The notes beneath the pieces are model-generated. The model was not told the origin of the DNA and made no database searches. It saw only the letters and a program-made list of their open reading frames with translations. From positions 1-19,623 of the forward strand of contig DDGE01000031.1 of the NCBI GenBank assembly GCA_002337545.1: a stretch of DNA of 19,623 nucleotides. The letters run 5' to 3'. The DNA is from Phycisphaerales bacterium UBA1910. Its GTDB lineage: Bacteria > Planctomycetota > Phycisphaerae > Phycisphaerales > UBA1924. Positions 7,272 to 14,854 of this stretch are shown in pieces (the first letter of the stretch is position 1; the number at the start of each line of letters is the position of its first letter). Made by a program: the position numbers and the translations under genes.

Positions 7272-8474
7272 ATGAGCCGAGCCGCGAGCACATCCCGTTC
7301 CTTCTTTTATCTCGCCAATAAGTCGAGCGGTGGTAAATCTATGGGAATCCGCAATGCCCGCTCTGAGCGTGCGCTTGCGGAGATCCTCAAGAAAGACAAG
7401 CAGACCCTCGTTCGCACCTGGAAACTCCCCGATTGGGCGGGTTCCGAGGTCGAGATGTCGCTCAAGGATCACGCGGCCTTCGATGCTCAGATCGCCCAGT
7501 TGGTCTCGCGGGGCGTCACGCTGACCGAAGCGCTCGAAGTCGCGGCGGGGGTTGTCTCGAAGCCCAACCGGGATCGGATCGATCGTCTGCGTCATCTCGT
7601 GTCGCAGGGTACGAGTTTCGCCGATGCGTGCAAGCAGGTCGGGAGTTTCGATACGGTCACGATCGCGACCTATCGGGCCGCGGAGAAGACGGGCGATCTT
7701 GCGGGCGCGTGCGATTCACTCGCCAAGAGTGCGCGGCGTCAGCTCGAGGTTTCTGGCAAAGCCGCAACCCTGGTGATCTACCCCGCGATCGTGCTGATCC
7801 TCGCACTGGCCGCGGCCTTGGTGATGATCGTTGTCGTCGTCCCGATGATCGGCAACTCGCTGATCCGGGCGGGGCTCGAACTGCCCGCCGTCACACGCGT
7901 GCTGCTCGGGTTGGGCAACTTCCTGCAGGCGAACATCATCCCCAGCGCCGTGGGGCTGGTGCTGCTCATCATCTTCGCGTTCCTGTTCCGCTCGGCGCTG
8001 GTTAAGCTGGGGATCCAGCTGACCCGGCGTGCTCCGTTTGTACGCGATGTGGTGATGGAGCAGGAGCTTACGCGTTTCTTCGCGGTCATGTCCTCCATGT
8101 CGCGCTCGGGCATCCCGCTGGGCGATGCCCTCCATGTATCCAGCGCCGCCATCACCCACCCGGACCTGAATCGCGATCTTCAGCGGATGCGGCTTCGGTT
8201 GATTGAGGGCGGGGTGTTCCGCAACCTTGTCATGAAGGTCAACTCGCTGCCCGAATCGACCCGGCGTCTGCTTGTCGCCGCGGATCAGGGTGGCGACCTT
8301 GAAGACGCGTTCAACGCGCTCGCGGAAGACCATGCCGCGGAGGTGGATAAGAAGACTGCCCGTCTCATGGCGGTGCTCGAGCCGCTGCTTATCGTCCTGC
8401 TGTTCCTGATCGTGGGCACGATCATCCTCGCGATCATGATGCCCATGTTCTCGATGGCGGGCGGGGCACTCTGA
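7272..8474 (+). CDS. gspF: Type II secretion/pilus assembly inner-membrane protein GspF
   Basis: GspF/PilC is the polytopic inner-membrane platform protein that links the assembly ATPase to pseudopilus growth. This one has 400 aa, the usual size. The start FFYLANKSSGGKSMG matches the family's opening. Two copies of the T2SF cytoplasmic domain are visible: one around 65-165 (FDAQIAQLVSRGVTLTEALE, KTGDLAGACDSLA) and one around 265-365 (FFAVMSSMSRSGIPLGDALH, ADQGGDLEDAFNAL). Membrane segments fall at about 168-194, 222-242 and 372-396. The ATG follows an in-frame TGA by one codon, so the start is fixed unless a shorter form is used (ATG 7341 would cut the conserved opening). No good Shine-Dalgarno is seen. 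It is the first gene of the secretion block. GspE is expected elsewhere. Confidence 0.92.
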   Translation: MSRAASTSRSFFYLANKSSGGKSMGIRNARSERALAEILKKDKQTLVRTWKLPDWAGSEVEMSLKDHAAFDAQIAQLVSRGVTLTEALEVAAGVVSKPNRDRIDRLRHLVSQGTSFADACKQVGSFDTVTIATYRAAEKTGDLAGACDSLAKSARRQLEVSGKAATLVIYPAIVLILALAAALVMIVVVVPMIGNSLIRAGLELPAVTRVLLGLGNFLQANIIPSAVGLVLLIIFAFLFRSALVKLGIQLTRRAPFVRDVVMEQELTRFFAVMSSMSRSGIPLGDALHVSSAAITHPDLNRDLQRMRLRLIEGGVFRNLVMKVNSLPESTRRLLVAADQGGDLEDAFNALAEDHAAEVDKKTARLMAVLEPLLIVLLFLIVGTIILAIMMPMFSMAGGAL

Positions 8475-8509
8475 GCCAACATATGTGAACCGACGCCCCA
8501 CGCGGGCGG

Positions 8510-8515
8510 TAGAAT
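8510..8515 (+). promoter_or_regulatory. Candidate -10 element for the gspG operon
   Basis: TAGAAT lies in the 95-nt gap between gspF and gspG. It would start transcription near 8522 with a leader of about 48 nt. No clear -35 is seen at the right distance (GAACCG or TGAACC). A separate promoter would allow higher output of the major pseudopilin than of GspF. Confidence 0.35.
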
Positions 8516-8569
8516 GCAAGATATAGAACACTCAAGCGTTATGCACGCAATGACTTACGGGAGAATCGG

Positions 8570-9022
8570 ATGACCACGACGAACACGAACAGCTCGCTCG
8601 ATCAACGCATCGATGCCACGATCATGCGATCCTATAAAACGGCCCGCCCGGGCTTCTCGCTCATCGAGCTAACCGCCGTGCTTGTGATCATTGGGCTCCT
8701 GATGGCGGGTGCTGCGATCGCGGTACCAGGCTACCTGTCGCGTGCCCGCACCCGCGTCACGAAGACCTCGATGACCACGATCAAGACCGCGATCACCTCA
8801 TATATGGCTGAGAACGCCGGCACCCCCCCGCAGAATATCAGCACGCTGATTCCGAGCTTCATCCAGGAAGGAACAGAGCTCGATGCGTGGGATCAGCCGT
8901 TCTATTACAGCCCAACGCACCAGAGCCAGCCGTTTACGCTGATCAGCTCGGGCCCGGATAGGGAAATCCAGACTTCCGACGATATCGATCTCTGGACGAT
9001 GGATGTGAACGCGTCGCAGTAA
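8570..9022 (+). CDS. gspG: Major pseudopilin GspG
   Basis: The main subunit of the type II secretion pseudopilus, 150 aa. The prepilin signal is RPG|FSLIE, with cleavage after Gly28 and Glu at mature position 5, followed by the hydrophobic helix LTAVLVIIGLLMAGAAIAV. The C-terminal part shows the GspG pattern: a TPP/L-rich region, then LDAWDQPFYY and the loop SSGPDREIQTSDDIDLW, which binds calcium in characterised GspG. The leader is long (28 residues). ATG 8624 would give a typical 10-residue leader, but GGGAG at 8559-8563, 6 nt before ATG 8570, supports the longer form. It is likely exported by the Sec/SRP route and processed by a prepilin peptidase not in the window. Confidence 0.9.
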   Translation: MTTTNTNSSLDQRIDATIMRSYKTARPGFSLIELTAVLVIIGLLMAGAAIAVPGYLSRARTRVTKTSMTTIKTAITSYMAENAGTPPQNISTLIPSFIQEGTELDAWDQPFYYSPTHQSQPFTLISSGPDREIQTSDDIDLWTMDVNASQ

Positions 9023-9044
9023 GCGTTAAGCCCCGGCGAGGACC

Positions 9045-9620
9045 ATGACCCACCCGCAGCGCCATCTCGCATTCCGCGCACGCCGATACCACACACGGCG
9101 CGGGGTCACCTTCCTCGAAGCAATGCTGGCGAGCGTGCTGCTGGCGATGGTGGCCTCCACCCTCGCCGGTGGCGTGTCGTTCATGAGCCAGTCGCAGCGC
9201 CGGATGGATCAGCGTCTCGGGGCCGCGGAACTCGCGAACCGGTTGATCCTTCAGCACATCGACGATCGCGATTCTCTCCCGGATCGGTCGCTCCCCATCG
9301 AATACGACATCGATCTCTACCGTTGGAGCATCGAGGAAGCGCCCGTTGAGTTTGTCTTCGACAACATGCAGGACGACACCGACGACGGGATCGGGTCGGG
9401 GGCGAACCTCTCGCGGATCAAGCTCATCAAGATCCGAGTCTGGCTCGGGGCGGAATCCGGCGGATCACGCTCGTATACCACCGAGGTTCCCAACTGTGAA
9501 ATCACACGCCTGATCGACCCGCTCGCCTTCAACAACCCCGATTCGCTCAAGACCCTTCTGGAGCAACCCGGTGGGATCGAGCGGCTCTTCGAATCGATGA
9601 TGGAGGACCTCGGCGGATGA
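9045..9620 (+). CDS. Minor pseudopilin, GspI-like
   Basis: A prepilin-type protein of 191 aa. The leader of 20 residues ends RRG, followed by VTFLEAMLASVLLAMVA, giving cleavage after Gly20 and Glu at mature position 5. The rest has no motif I can name. It is acidic, with a DDTDDGIGSG stretch near 110-120 that could bind a cation. GspI is suggested by place (after GspG, before GspJ- and GspK-like genes) and by the short LEA-type N-terminus, but GspH is not excluded. GAGG lies only 3 nt before the ATG. The stop overlaps the next start as ATGA, so the two are probably translationally coupled. Confidence 0.8.
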   Translation: MTHPQRHLAFRARRYHTRRGVTFLEAMLASVLLAMVASTLAGGVSFMSQSQRRMDQRLGAAELANRLILQHIDDRDSLPDRSLPIEYDIDLYRWSIEEAPVEFVFDNMQDDTDDGIGSGANLSRIKLIKIRVWLGAESGGSRSYTTEVPNCEITRLIDPLAFNNPDSLKTLLEQPGGIERLFESMMEDLGG

Positions 9621-10735
9621 CACGCCCACGCACCTCCAATCGCGCCCGCGGCTTCACCCTCATCGAGGTGACCCTCGCGCTCGTCCTTTCAGGGTTGGTG
9701 CTGGCCGGCTGTCTGAGCGTGTTCATCGCGTTGCGGAATGCTGAGCGGGTTTTCGCGACCCGATTCGAACGGACCAACGAGCTCAGCATCGCGCACACCT
9801 CGCTGTCGCGAGCAATGCTGAGTCTGCAGATGAAAGAAGCGGACACCAGCACCGTGGTGCGTGCGGGCAGCGAAGAAGATCAAGCCGACGACGAGGAAGT
9901 CACGGAGCGCGATCGACTGATTCTGGAAACCGATTACACGGTCGAGCCCGACTCCTCTGGCTGGCAGCCGCAACGCCTCGAAGTCGTCTGCGCGACTCCT
10001 CCTGTGCCGCCGGGGCTTGCGTCCAACGCAGCGGAGTGGTACACGGCTCAATCGAAAGAAGAATCGCTCGATTTCTCCGCCCTGGACGGGTCTCAGGGCA
10101 TCACCCGTGGCGTGTTCGAGCTTCGCCCGTCCGGTGAACGCGAATACATCATGGCCCAGCTCGGTCTCTCGAACTCCGGCATCGAGAGCATGAACGAGAA
10201 TCTGCCCGAGCAAAGCCAGCTCCAGGAGCCCGAAATCCCCAGCTGGACCCTGTGGTGGCGTCCGATTCTGACTTATGAGTCCGAGCAGCTGCTGGAGGGC
10301 TACGGGCCGTTGCCCGACACCGTTGGGACCGAGGATGAGATCCGCGAGCGCCTGTCGGGCGCGGTGCCCCTGCTCCGCGAGATCGAACGCTGCGTGTGGG
10401 AGTTCTATAAAGAGGATGAGTTCATCACCGAGCACGCGGGGCTGGAGATGGATGATCTCCCGGCGTATGTGCAGTTCGAGGTGATCCTGACGAATCAGCA
10501 GTACGCGTCGTGGATGTTCGAGGTCGACTGGGTCCTCGGCGATGATCCCCTCGATGTCGCCACAGCCGCGTCGAGTTCCGAGACCGACACCGTTGACACC
10601 GGCGATGTCAACACGAACACCGGCAACACAAATGGCGGTGGCGGCGGCGGCACTGGCGGTCGCCCCGGCAATGGGAACAACAACGGCAACACCGGCCCGG
10701 GCGGGAACCGGTTCGATTTCTCAGACGATTCATGA
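9617..10735 (+). CDS. Minor pseudopilin, GspJ-like, with Gly/Asn-rich tail
   Basis: It has 372 aa. A short basic leader ends ARG|FTLIEVTLALVLSGLVLAG, cleaved after Gly12, with Glu at mature position 5. GspJ is the tip pseudopilin that forms a complex with GspI and GspK; this assignment rests on the N-terminus and gene order. It is much longer than typical GspJ (about 200 aa). The extra length includes an acidic middle and a C-terminal low-complexity tail of about 50 residues rich in Gly, Asn and Thr (GGGGGGTGG and similar), ending FDFSDDS. The tail is probably disordered and exposed. It overlaps both neighbours by ATGA, in a tight operon. Confidence 0.8.
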   Translation: MTRPRTSNRARGFTLIEVTLALVLSGLVLAGCLSVFIALRNAERVFATRFERTNELSIAHTSLSRAMLSLQMKEADTSTVVRAGSEEDQADDEEVTERDRLILETDYTVEPDSSGWQPQRLEVVCATPPVPPGLASNAAEWYTAQSKEESLDFSALDGSQGITRGVFELRPSGEREYIMAQLGLSNSGIESMNENLPEQSQLQEPEIPSWTLWWRPILTYESEQLLEGYGPLPDTVGTEDEIRERLSGAVPLLREIERCVWEFYKEDEFITEHAGLEMDDLPAYVQFEVILTNQQYASWMFEVDWVLGDDPLDVATAASSSETDTVDTGDVNTNTGNTNGGGGGGTGGRPGNGNNNGNTGPGGNRFDFSDDS

Positions 10736-11595
10736 ACCACCCGAGCGACACATCCCGATCCGACCGACGCGCATTCGCGTTTGTGATGGTGATTCTGCTC
10801 CTGCTCGTGGTCTCGATGGGGATCGGGTTCGCGATGATGCGATTCAGCGCCCAGTCCAAGACCGTTGCCCGCCAGGTCAGCAAGTATCAGGAGCACCATC
10901 TCGGACGCGGGCTTCAGGAAGCGATCGGCGCATGGCTGCGACAGCAGAACGGGCGAGATCTGTACGAGGTGCTCGAGCCCGAGACCGGGCACGCGATGGA
11001 TATCATTCTCGCGGATGGGTCCGCGGTTGCGGTTTTCCTCCTTGATGCGCAGGGAGCGGCGCTCTCGAACCTGACCAATCAGAGCGACACGGTCATCGAG
11101 GAAGGCGGACTGATCCTCCGCAACCTCGCGGCGAGCACGACCGAAGAGGAGTACCTGCGTGAGACGCGCCCCTTCGGACCGTTCACGATCAGCATCGCGT
11201 CCGCGAGCGATGTGGTCCTGGATGCCGCGGCCCGTGTCGTGGCTGGCTCTCAGGCGGACCGGTTTATCTCCGAGTTGTTTTCGCTCCGAGACAACCCGGA
11301 ATCGATCTCGCGAACAGAGCTCACCCAGGTCGCGACCTCCGCCGGGCTCGATTCGCAGCAGCGAGCAGCGATCTTTCGGGTTTTCGCCACAGATATTGAG
11401 CTCTGGGCCGTCGTCATCGAGGTCCGCGCCGGTGGCGGGGTCCGTCAAGGGGAGCTGATCGCCCGATACGGCGGGGTGACAAACCTAAGAAGCAGTAGCA
11501 GCAGTCAATCAGGCAATCCAACGGAGATCGGTGCGTTCATCACCTGGAGAGAGCTCGACCTCGATGAGCAGTATGATCTCTCCGAGCTCTACTGA
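10732..11595 (+). CDS. gspK: Minor pseudopilin, GspK-like
   Basis: It has 287 aa, near the usual GspK size. The N-terminus is RRAFAFVMVILLLLVVSMGIGFAMM, a prepilin-like helix lacking Glu at mature position 5, which is the known hallmark of GspK. The residue before the predicted cleavage point is Ala14 rather than Gly, which is unusual for prepilin peptidase substrates. The body includes a segment with a helix-hairpin-like look (SRTELTQVATSAGLDSQQRAAIFRVF, about 201-226), as found in the GspK alpha domain. A Ser-rich run (RSSSSSQSGN) occurs near 257. It starts inside the stop of the GspJ-like gene (ATGA). A gap of 174 nt follows. Confidence 0.78.
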   Translation: MNHPSDTSRSDRRAFAFVMVILLLLVVSMGIGFAMMRFSAQSKTVARQVSKYQEHHLGRGLQEAIGAWLRQQNGRDLYEVLEPETGHAMDIILADGSAVAVFLLDAQGAALSNLTNQSDTVIEEGGLILRNLAASTTEEEYLRETRPFGPFTISIASASDVVLDAAARVVAGSQADRFISELFSLRDNPESISRTELTQVATSAGLDSQQRAAIFRVFATDIELWAVVIEVRAGGGVRQGELIARYGGVTNLRSSSSSQSGNPTEIGAFITWRELDLDEQYDLSELY

Positions 11596-11641
11596 GCACA
11601 CCCCGTGCGGGTCACCTAGACTCCCGCTGTTGCCGGGGAAC

Positions 11642-11659
11642 GCCCGATCCTGATCGGGC
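11642..11659. repeat. Hairpin in the gap before the gspC-like gene
   Basis: GCCCGAT, loop CCTG, ATCGGGC form a perfect 7-bp stem. No T run follows on either strand, so it is not a standard intrinsic terminator. It may be a factor-dependent stop, an RNA-processing site or an operator dividing the operon. Confidence 0.35.
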
Positions 11660-11719
11660 ACGGCATTCGAAATCCCGACACGAAACAGGGGTGGATAGTG
11701 GAATCCGCCCGAGGCATCA

Positions 11720-11729
11720 GCCGATAAAA
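11720..11729 (+). promoter_or_regulatory. GCCGATAAAA box upstream of the gspC-like gene
   Basis: This 10-mer is identical to one in the ilvE leader (1537-1546). Its CCGATAAA core sits 49 nt before the start codon, as it does before gspF. Nothing else promoter-like is convincing in this 174-nt gap, although TAGACT (11617-11622) could be a -10. Confidence 0.3.
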
Positions 11730-11769
11730 AGCGTACAGAGACGACCAAGACCCGATTCGAGATGAAGAC

Positions 11770-12645
11770 ATGAGCAACCCACTCACACGATCCCAAGCAA
11801 AGACATGGACCATCGGCGCTCAGGCGGGCGCCCTGATCTTTGTGCTCGGGGGTGTCGCGGTTGGCATGGGCTTCGTCGGCCCGTCCGAGCATGAGCAGGG
11901 GACGACGCTGCAGATCATCCGCGCCAAGGAGTTGCCCTCGGGTGGCGACACGGCGGGCAAGAACGATGAACAACGCGAGATCGATCCGAATCGCTCGATC
12001 GATGTCGACACGATCGGGCTTGCGGAGCGGCTTTCGCTGCTCGACAACGCACCCCAGATCACACCCAAACCGATCGAACCGACAACTGAAGACCCTGATG
12101 ACGGGGGAGACGAGAACAAGCCTACGGTCGATGACGCGAATCTCATCCGGCGTGTGAAGTACATCGGGTTCATCAACTCGAGCAAGTCCCAGCACGCGTT
12201 CATCCGTATCGATGGCAAGCAGCGCATTGTTTCCGTTGGGGACACCGCCAAGGCGGGCGATGATCAGTTTGAGGATGTGAAGATCTTGCGCGTTACGCCG
12301 GACTACATCCGTGTCGGCGATGATGTGGGCAACGCGGTGATCGAACTCGCTGACAAGTCGGGCCCGGCCGTCACGATGGTCAACGGGACAGAGCTCGAGG
12401 TTGTCGAATCGGAGACAAAGAGCGATTCGCTCCTGACCGCTGAGGAAGAGGCGTACATTGCATCGCTCCCCGCTCGTCAGCAGCAGAACGCACGGCGACG
12501 ACTCGAACGCGAAAAGCGTGGGCTCTCGCCCGAGAATGAGAATCGGCGTCCTACGCCAGAACCACTCGTCCGCATCCGTGGGAACGCCGCGGAGAATAAT
12601 CAACCCGCAGAGGTTCGGCGCCGCCAGGATCGACGCAACGATTAA
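11770..12645 (+). CDS. GspC-like inner-membrane protein
   Basis: It has 291 aa with one N-terminal membrane segment (about 15-36) and the rest outside the cytoplasm. Residues about 127-195 (VKYIGFINSSKSQHAFIRID, then QRIVSVGDTAKAG and ILRVTPDYIRVGD) look like the homology region of GspC or PilP, which contacts the secretin: a small beta domain that reads as substrate, modulating value, then surface. An acidic, Pro-rich linker precedes it. The C-terminus is a highly basic, Glu/Arg-rich tail with low complexity. Gene order (before GspL/M-like genes) supports GspC. The Shine-Dalgarno is weak. The missing secretin GspD must be encoded elsewhere. The assignment is by architecture and one domain only. 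Confidence 0.7.
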   Translation: MSNPLTRSQAKTWTIGAQAGALIFVLGGVAVGMGFVGPSEHEQGTTLQIIRAKELPSGGDTAGKNDEQREIDPNRSIDVDTIGLAERLSLLDNAPQITPKPIEPTTEDPDDGGDENKPTVDDANLIRRVKYIGFINSSKSQHAFIRIDGKQRIVSVGDTAKAGDDQFEDVKILRVTPDYIRVGDDVGNAVIELADKSGPAVTMVNGTELEVVESETKSDSLLTAEEEAYIASLPARQQQNARRRLEREKRGLSPENENRRPTPEPLVRIRGNAAENNQPAEVRRRQDRRND

Positions 12646-12696
12646 ACACCCCATGTACCTGTCCATGATTCACCCAGACGCGAGCGGACCCATCCA

Positions 12697-14262
12697 TTGA
12701 GCGATCGCCTTTGCTACATCCGAAGAACTGATCGCGGGATGATCCTGCGTGGTGTCCGGCTCGTCGGCGGCCATACCGACGACTCCTGGGTCGTCGATCC
12801 GGGCGCGGACACCGAGCTCATCCTTGAAACAATTCAGGAAGCATCCGAATGGGTGAAGCAGCGGCTCGATATGGGCACGAACAAATCGCTCCATGCGATT
12901 GTTCTCGATACCGATGGAGCCGCCTGCACCTGGGTGAAGCCCGAGGACGCGGACCCGCACGCGCTGGACGCGGTGGTCTCTGATGGTCCCATCGAGCACG
13001 ATCCTGACGATCTCGAACCCATCGAACACAGCGCGCTTGGCGATCGGCTCCCCCGCCTCCCACGCGAGATGGATTTTCAGCCGCTGAGCGAGGACCAGAC
13101 CTCGACGGGGTCACGACGCGGCGTGCTGGCGATCCCCGATGTGCCCGGACGCTTGCTCAAGGACACGCTCGATGCCGCCGGCATTCGCCCGGGGAAGTTT
13201 TCCAGCATCTGGCATGCACTGTGCACGGCGTGGGACCCGGGGCTGGACTCGTCTGCGAGCGCTCAACGGATCGTCAGCTCCGACGCGCCGGTCTGTGCGG
13301 TTGTTGCGATCGACCCCATCGATTCGCGTCTGATCTGGTCGTGGTCCCGCGAGGGCGAGCTGATCTGCGCCGGCTCGGCGCGGCTCCGGCGGGTGCACGG
13401 CGAGCATGAACCACGCGTCATGGTCTGGAATTCCGATGTCGCCCGACTGGCGTCCGATTGGCTCGGCTGGTCATCACAGCTGGGCGTGAGCCCGTCGCGT
13501 GTGATCGTGATCGGGGAACCGGTGTGCCCACCGGTATCACCGGATGACGAATCCTCAGCGCTGGAGATGCCCTACGACGCGGCCCAGCTCGGCGCGGCGT
13601 TGACCCAGCGTTGGCCGGACGCCACGCTCGATCTGATGGGCGAGCCCGACCCTGTGGGCGCGACACTGCAACGAATCGCGCAGCGCGAGATGTCCGTTTC
13701 GCTCGCATCCATCGAGGGGCTCGTCTCTCGTCCGACGCGGGCGCACCGGTCCATGTTCCGTTGGGTGGGGCTGGCGCTGACTGCCGCCGCGTTCGTTGTG
13801 TTCCTGCTCTCGTGGCAGTTCATGTCGCGTGCCAATGCGATCAAGGCCGACACCAAGATCATCAGCAGCGATAAACGAACGATGCTCGGCGACTTTGATT
13901 CGAACCTCACCCTGTCCCGTGCCCCCGTCCTCGATTTGGAATCACGCCTCATCGAGATGACCCGCGCTCAGGCACCCGTCGAGCTCCCGCTGCCCAAACC
14001 GATGCTCGAAGCGATCGAGACGGTGTCGTTCGTCATCGGCACGCCCGACATTGATGTGACGAAAATCACGGTCAATACTCGGACCGTCACCCTCGCGATC
14101 AATGTCACGGACATCGCTCAAGCGGAGCAGATCCTGGGCAACCTCCAGTCGATCGATGACGACCTGCTCAACTGGCGTTCGACGCTCTCCCCCACGCCGC
14201 GTGGAGGAAACATCCAGGTCACGCTTCTCGCGGATTGGACCGATGGGGAGGAAGCAGAATGA
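12697..14262 (+). CDS. GspL/PilM-like inner-membrane platform protein
   Basis: It has 521 aa: a large cytoplasmic part, one membrane segment at about 356-376 (WVGLALTAAAFVVFLLSWQFM), and a periplasmic part with a ferredoxin-like look (DIDVTKITVNTRTVTLAINV). This is the layout of GspL, which recruits the GspE ATPase through its actin-like cytoplasmic domain and pairs with GspM. Sequence similarity to classical GspL is weak by eye, so architecture and the following GspM-like gene carry the call. The start is TTG 12697; the first in-frame ATG is 12739 and would remove about 14 residues that look continuous with the fold. The TTG overlaps, as TTGA, the stop of a short reading frame in another frame. 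The end overlaps the next start as ATGA. Confidence 0.7.
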   Translation: MSDRLCYIRRTDRGMILRGVRLVGGHTDDSWVVDPGADTELILETIQEASEWVKQRLDMGTNKSLHAIVLDTDGAACTWVKPEDADPHALDAVVSDGPIEHDPDDLEPIEHSALGDRLPRLPREMDFQPLSEDQTSTGSRRGVLAIPDVPGRLLKDTLDAAGIRPGKFSSIWHALCTAWDPGLDSSASAQRIVSSDAPVCAVVAIDPIDSRLIWSWSREGELICAGSARLRRVHGEHEPRVMVWNSDVARLASDWLGWSSQLGVSPSRVIVIGEPVCPPVSPDDESSALEMPYDAAQLGAALTQRWPDATLDLMGEPDPVGATLQRIAQREMSVSLASIEGLVSRPTRAHRSMFRWVGLALTAAAFVVFLLSWQFMSRANAIKADTKIISSDKRTMLGDFDSNLTLSRAPVLDLESRLIEMTRAQAPVELPLPKPMLEAIETVSFVIGTPDIDVTKITVNTRTVTLAINVTDIAQAEQILGNLQSIDDDLLNWRSTLSPTPRGGNIQVTLLADWTDGEEAE

Positions 14263-14840
14263 GCACACTCGACGCACGCCAAACCCGCCTGAGCGCCGAT
14301 GATCGCTACGAGCTCGCATCCCGTGCGCAGAATCAGCAACGACTCAACGCGCCCAAGCATCTGATCGTGTTGGGCACGCTGTTGCTCATTGTGTCGCTGA
14401 TCACGCTTATTGTCGCGTGGCAGACCCAGGCCGCCGCAGCGGACAGCAACCAGCGTACGGCTCGTGAGATGATCCGGATCGAAAACCTGATCATGGACAT
14501 CACACGCCTGCAGGCGACGCAGAGCACAAACCCGGACGGCGGCTTGCTCGATCCGTTGCCCGACATCCTCTCAACACTCGACAACCTGGGCAAGCGTGCC
14601 GGGCTCGAATCCGGGATCGGGCTGCCGCGCAATCAGAGCGCTAGACCCGAGGGGGACGCGATCCTGCGCTCGTACCCGTACAGAAACATCCGTGACGCTT
14701 CGCTTGAGGATCTGCTCAACTGGGTGCGTCTCGCGGAACAGGAGATCCCCGGGATGCATGTCCGCGAGATCTCGATCGAACCCCGGACGACGGCGTGGTC
14801 CATGGATGTGGTGCTCGCGCGATATGAACGCAAGCCCTAA
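14259..14840 (+). CDS. GspM/PilO-like inner-membrane protein
   Basis: It has 193 aa: a short cytoplasmic N-terminus, one membrane helix at 35-54 (LIVLGTLLLIVSLITLIVAW), a coiled-coil-like stretch (about 60-85) and a small periplasmic alpha/beta domain ending HVREISIEPRTTAWSMDVVL. This is the shape of GspM and PilO, which dimerise with GspL or PilN. No catalytic residues are expected. The start at 14259 is preferred because it overlaps the upstream stop (ATGA) and has a GGGGAGG stretch upstream; in-frame GTG/ATG-type starts further up would lie inside the previous gene. It probably forms a complex with the product of the preceding gene. Confidence 0.72.
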   Translation: MSTLDARQTRLSADDRYELASRAQNQQRLNAPKHLIVLGTLLLIVSLITLIVAWQTQAAAADSNQRTAREMIRIENLIMDITRLQATQSTNPDGGLLDPLPDILSTLDNLGKRAGLESGIGLPRNQSARPEGDAILRSYPYRNIRDASLEDLLNWVRLAEQEIPGMHVREISIEPRTTAWSMDVVLARYERKP

Positions 14841-14854
14841 GGAGAACCGACGCG

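Noticed and set aside
9689..10435. Minus-strand frame of 248 codons over the GspJ-like gene
   Set aside because: Shadow of a pseudopilin gene with a clear prepilin leader and ATGA couplings on the plus strand.
11698..11730. FliA/sigma28 promoter at GCCGATAAAA
   Set aside because: The -10 half matches, but no TAAA-type -35 lies 11-15 nt upstream at either 11720 or 1537, and no flagellar genes are present.
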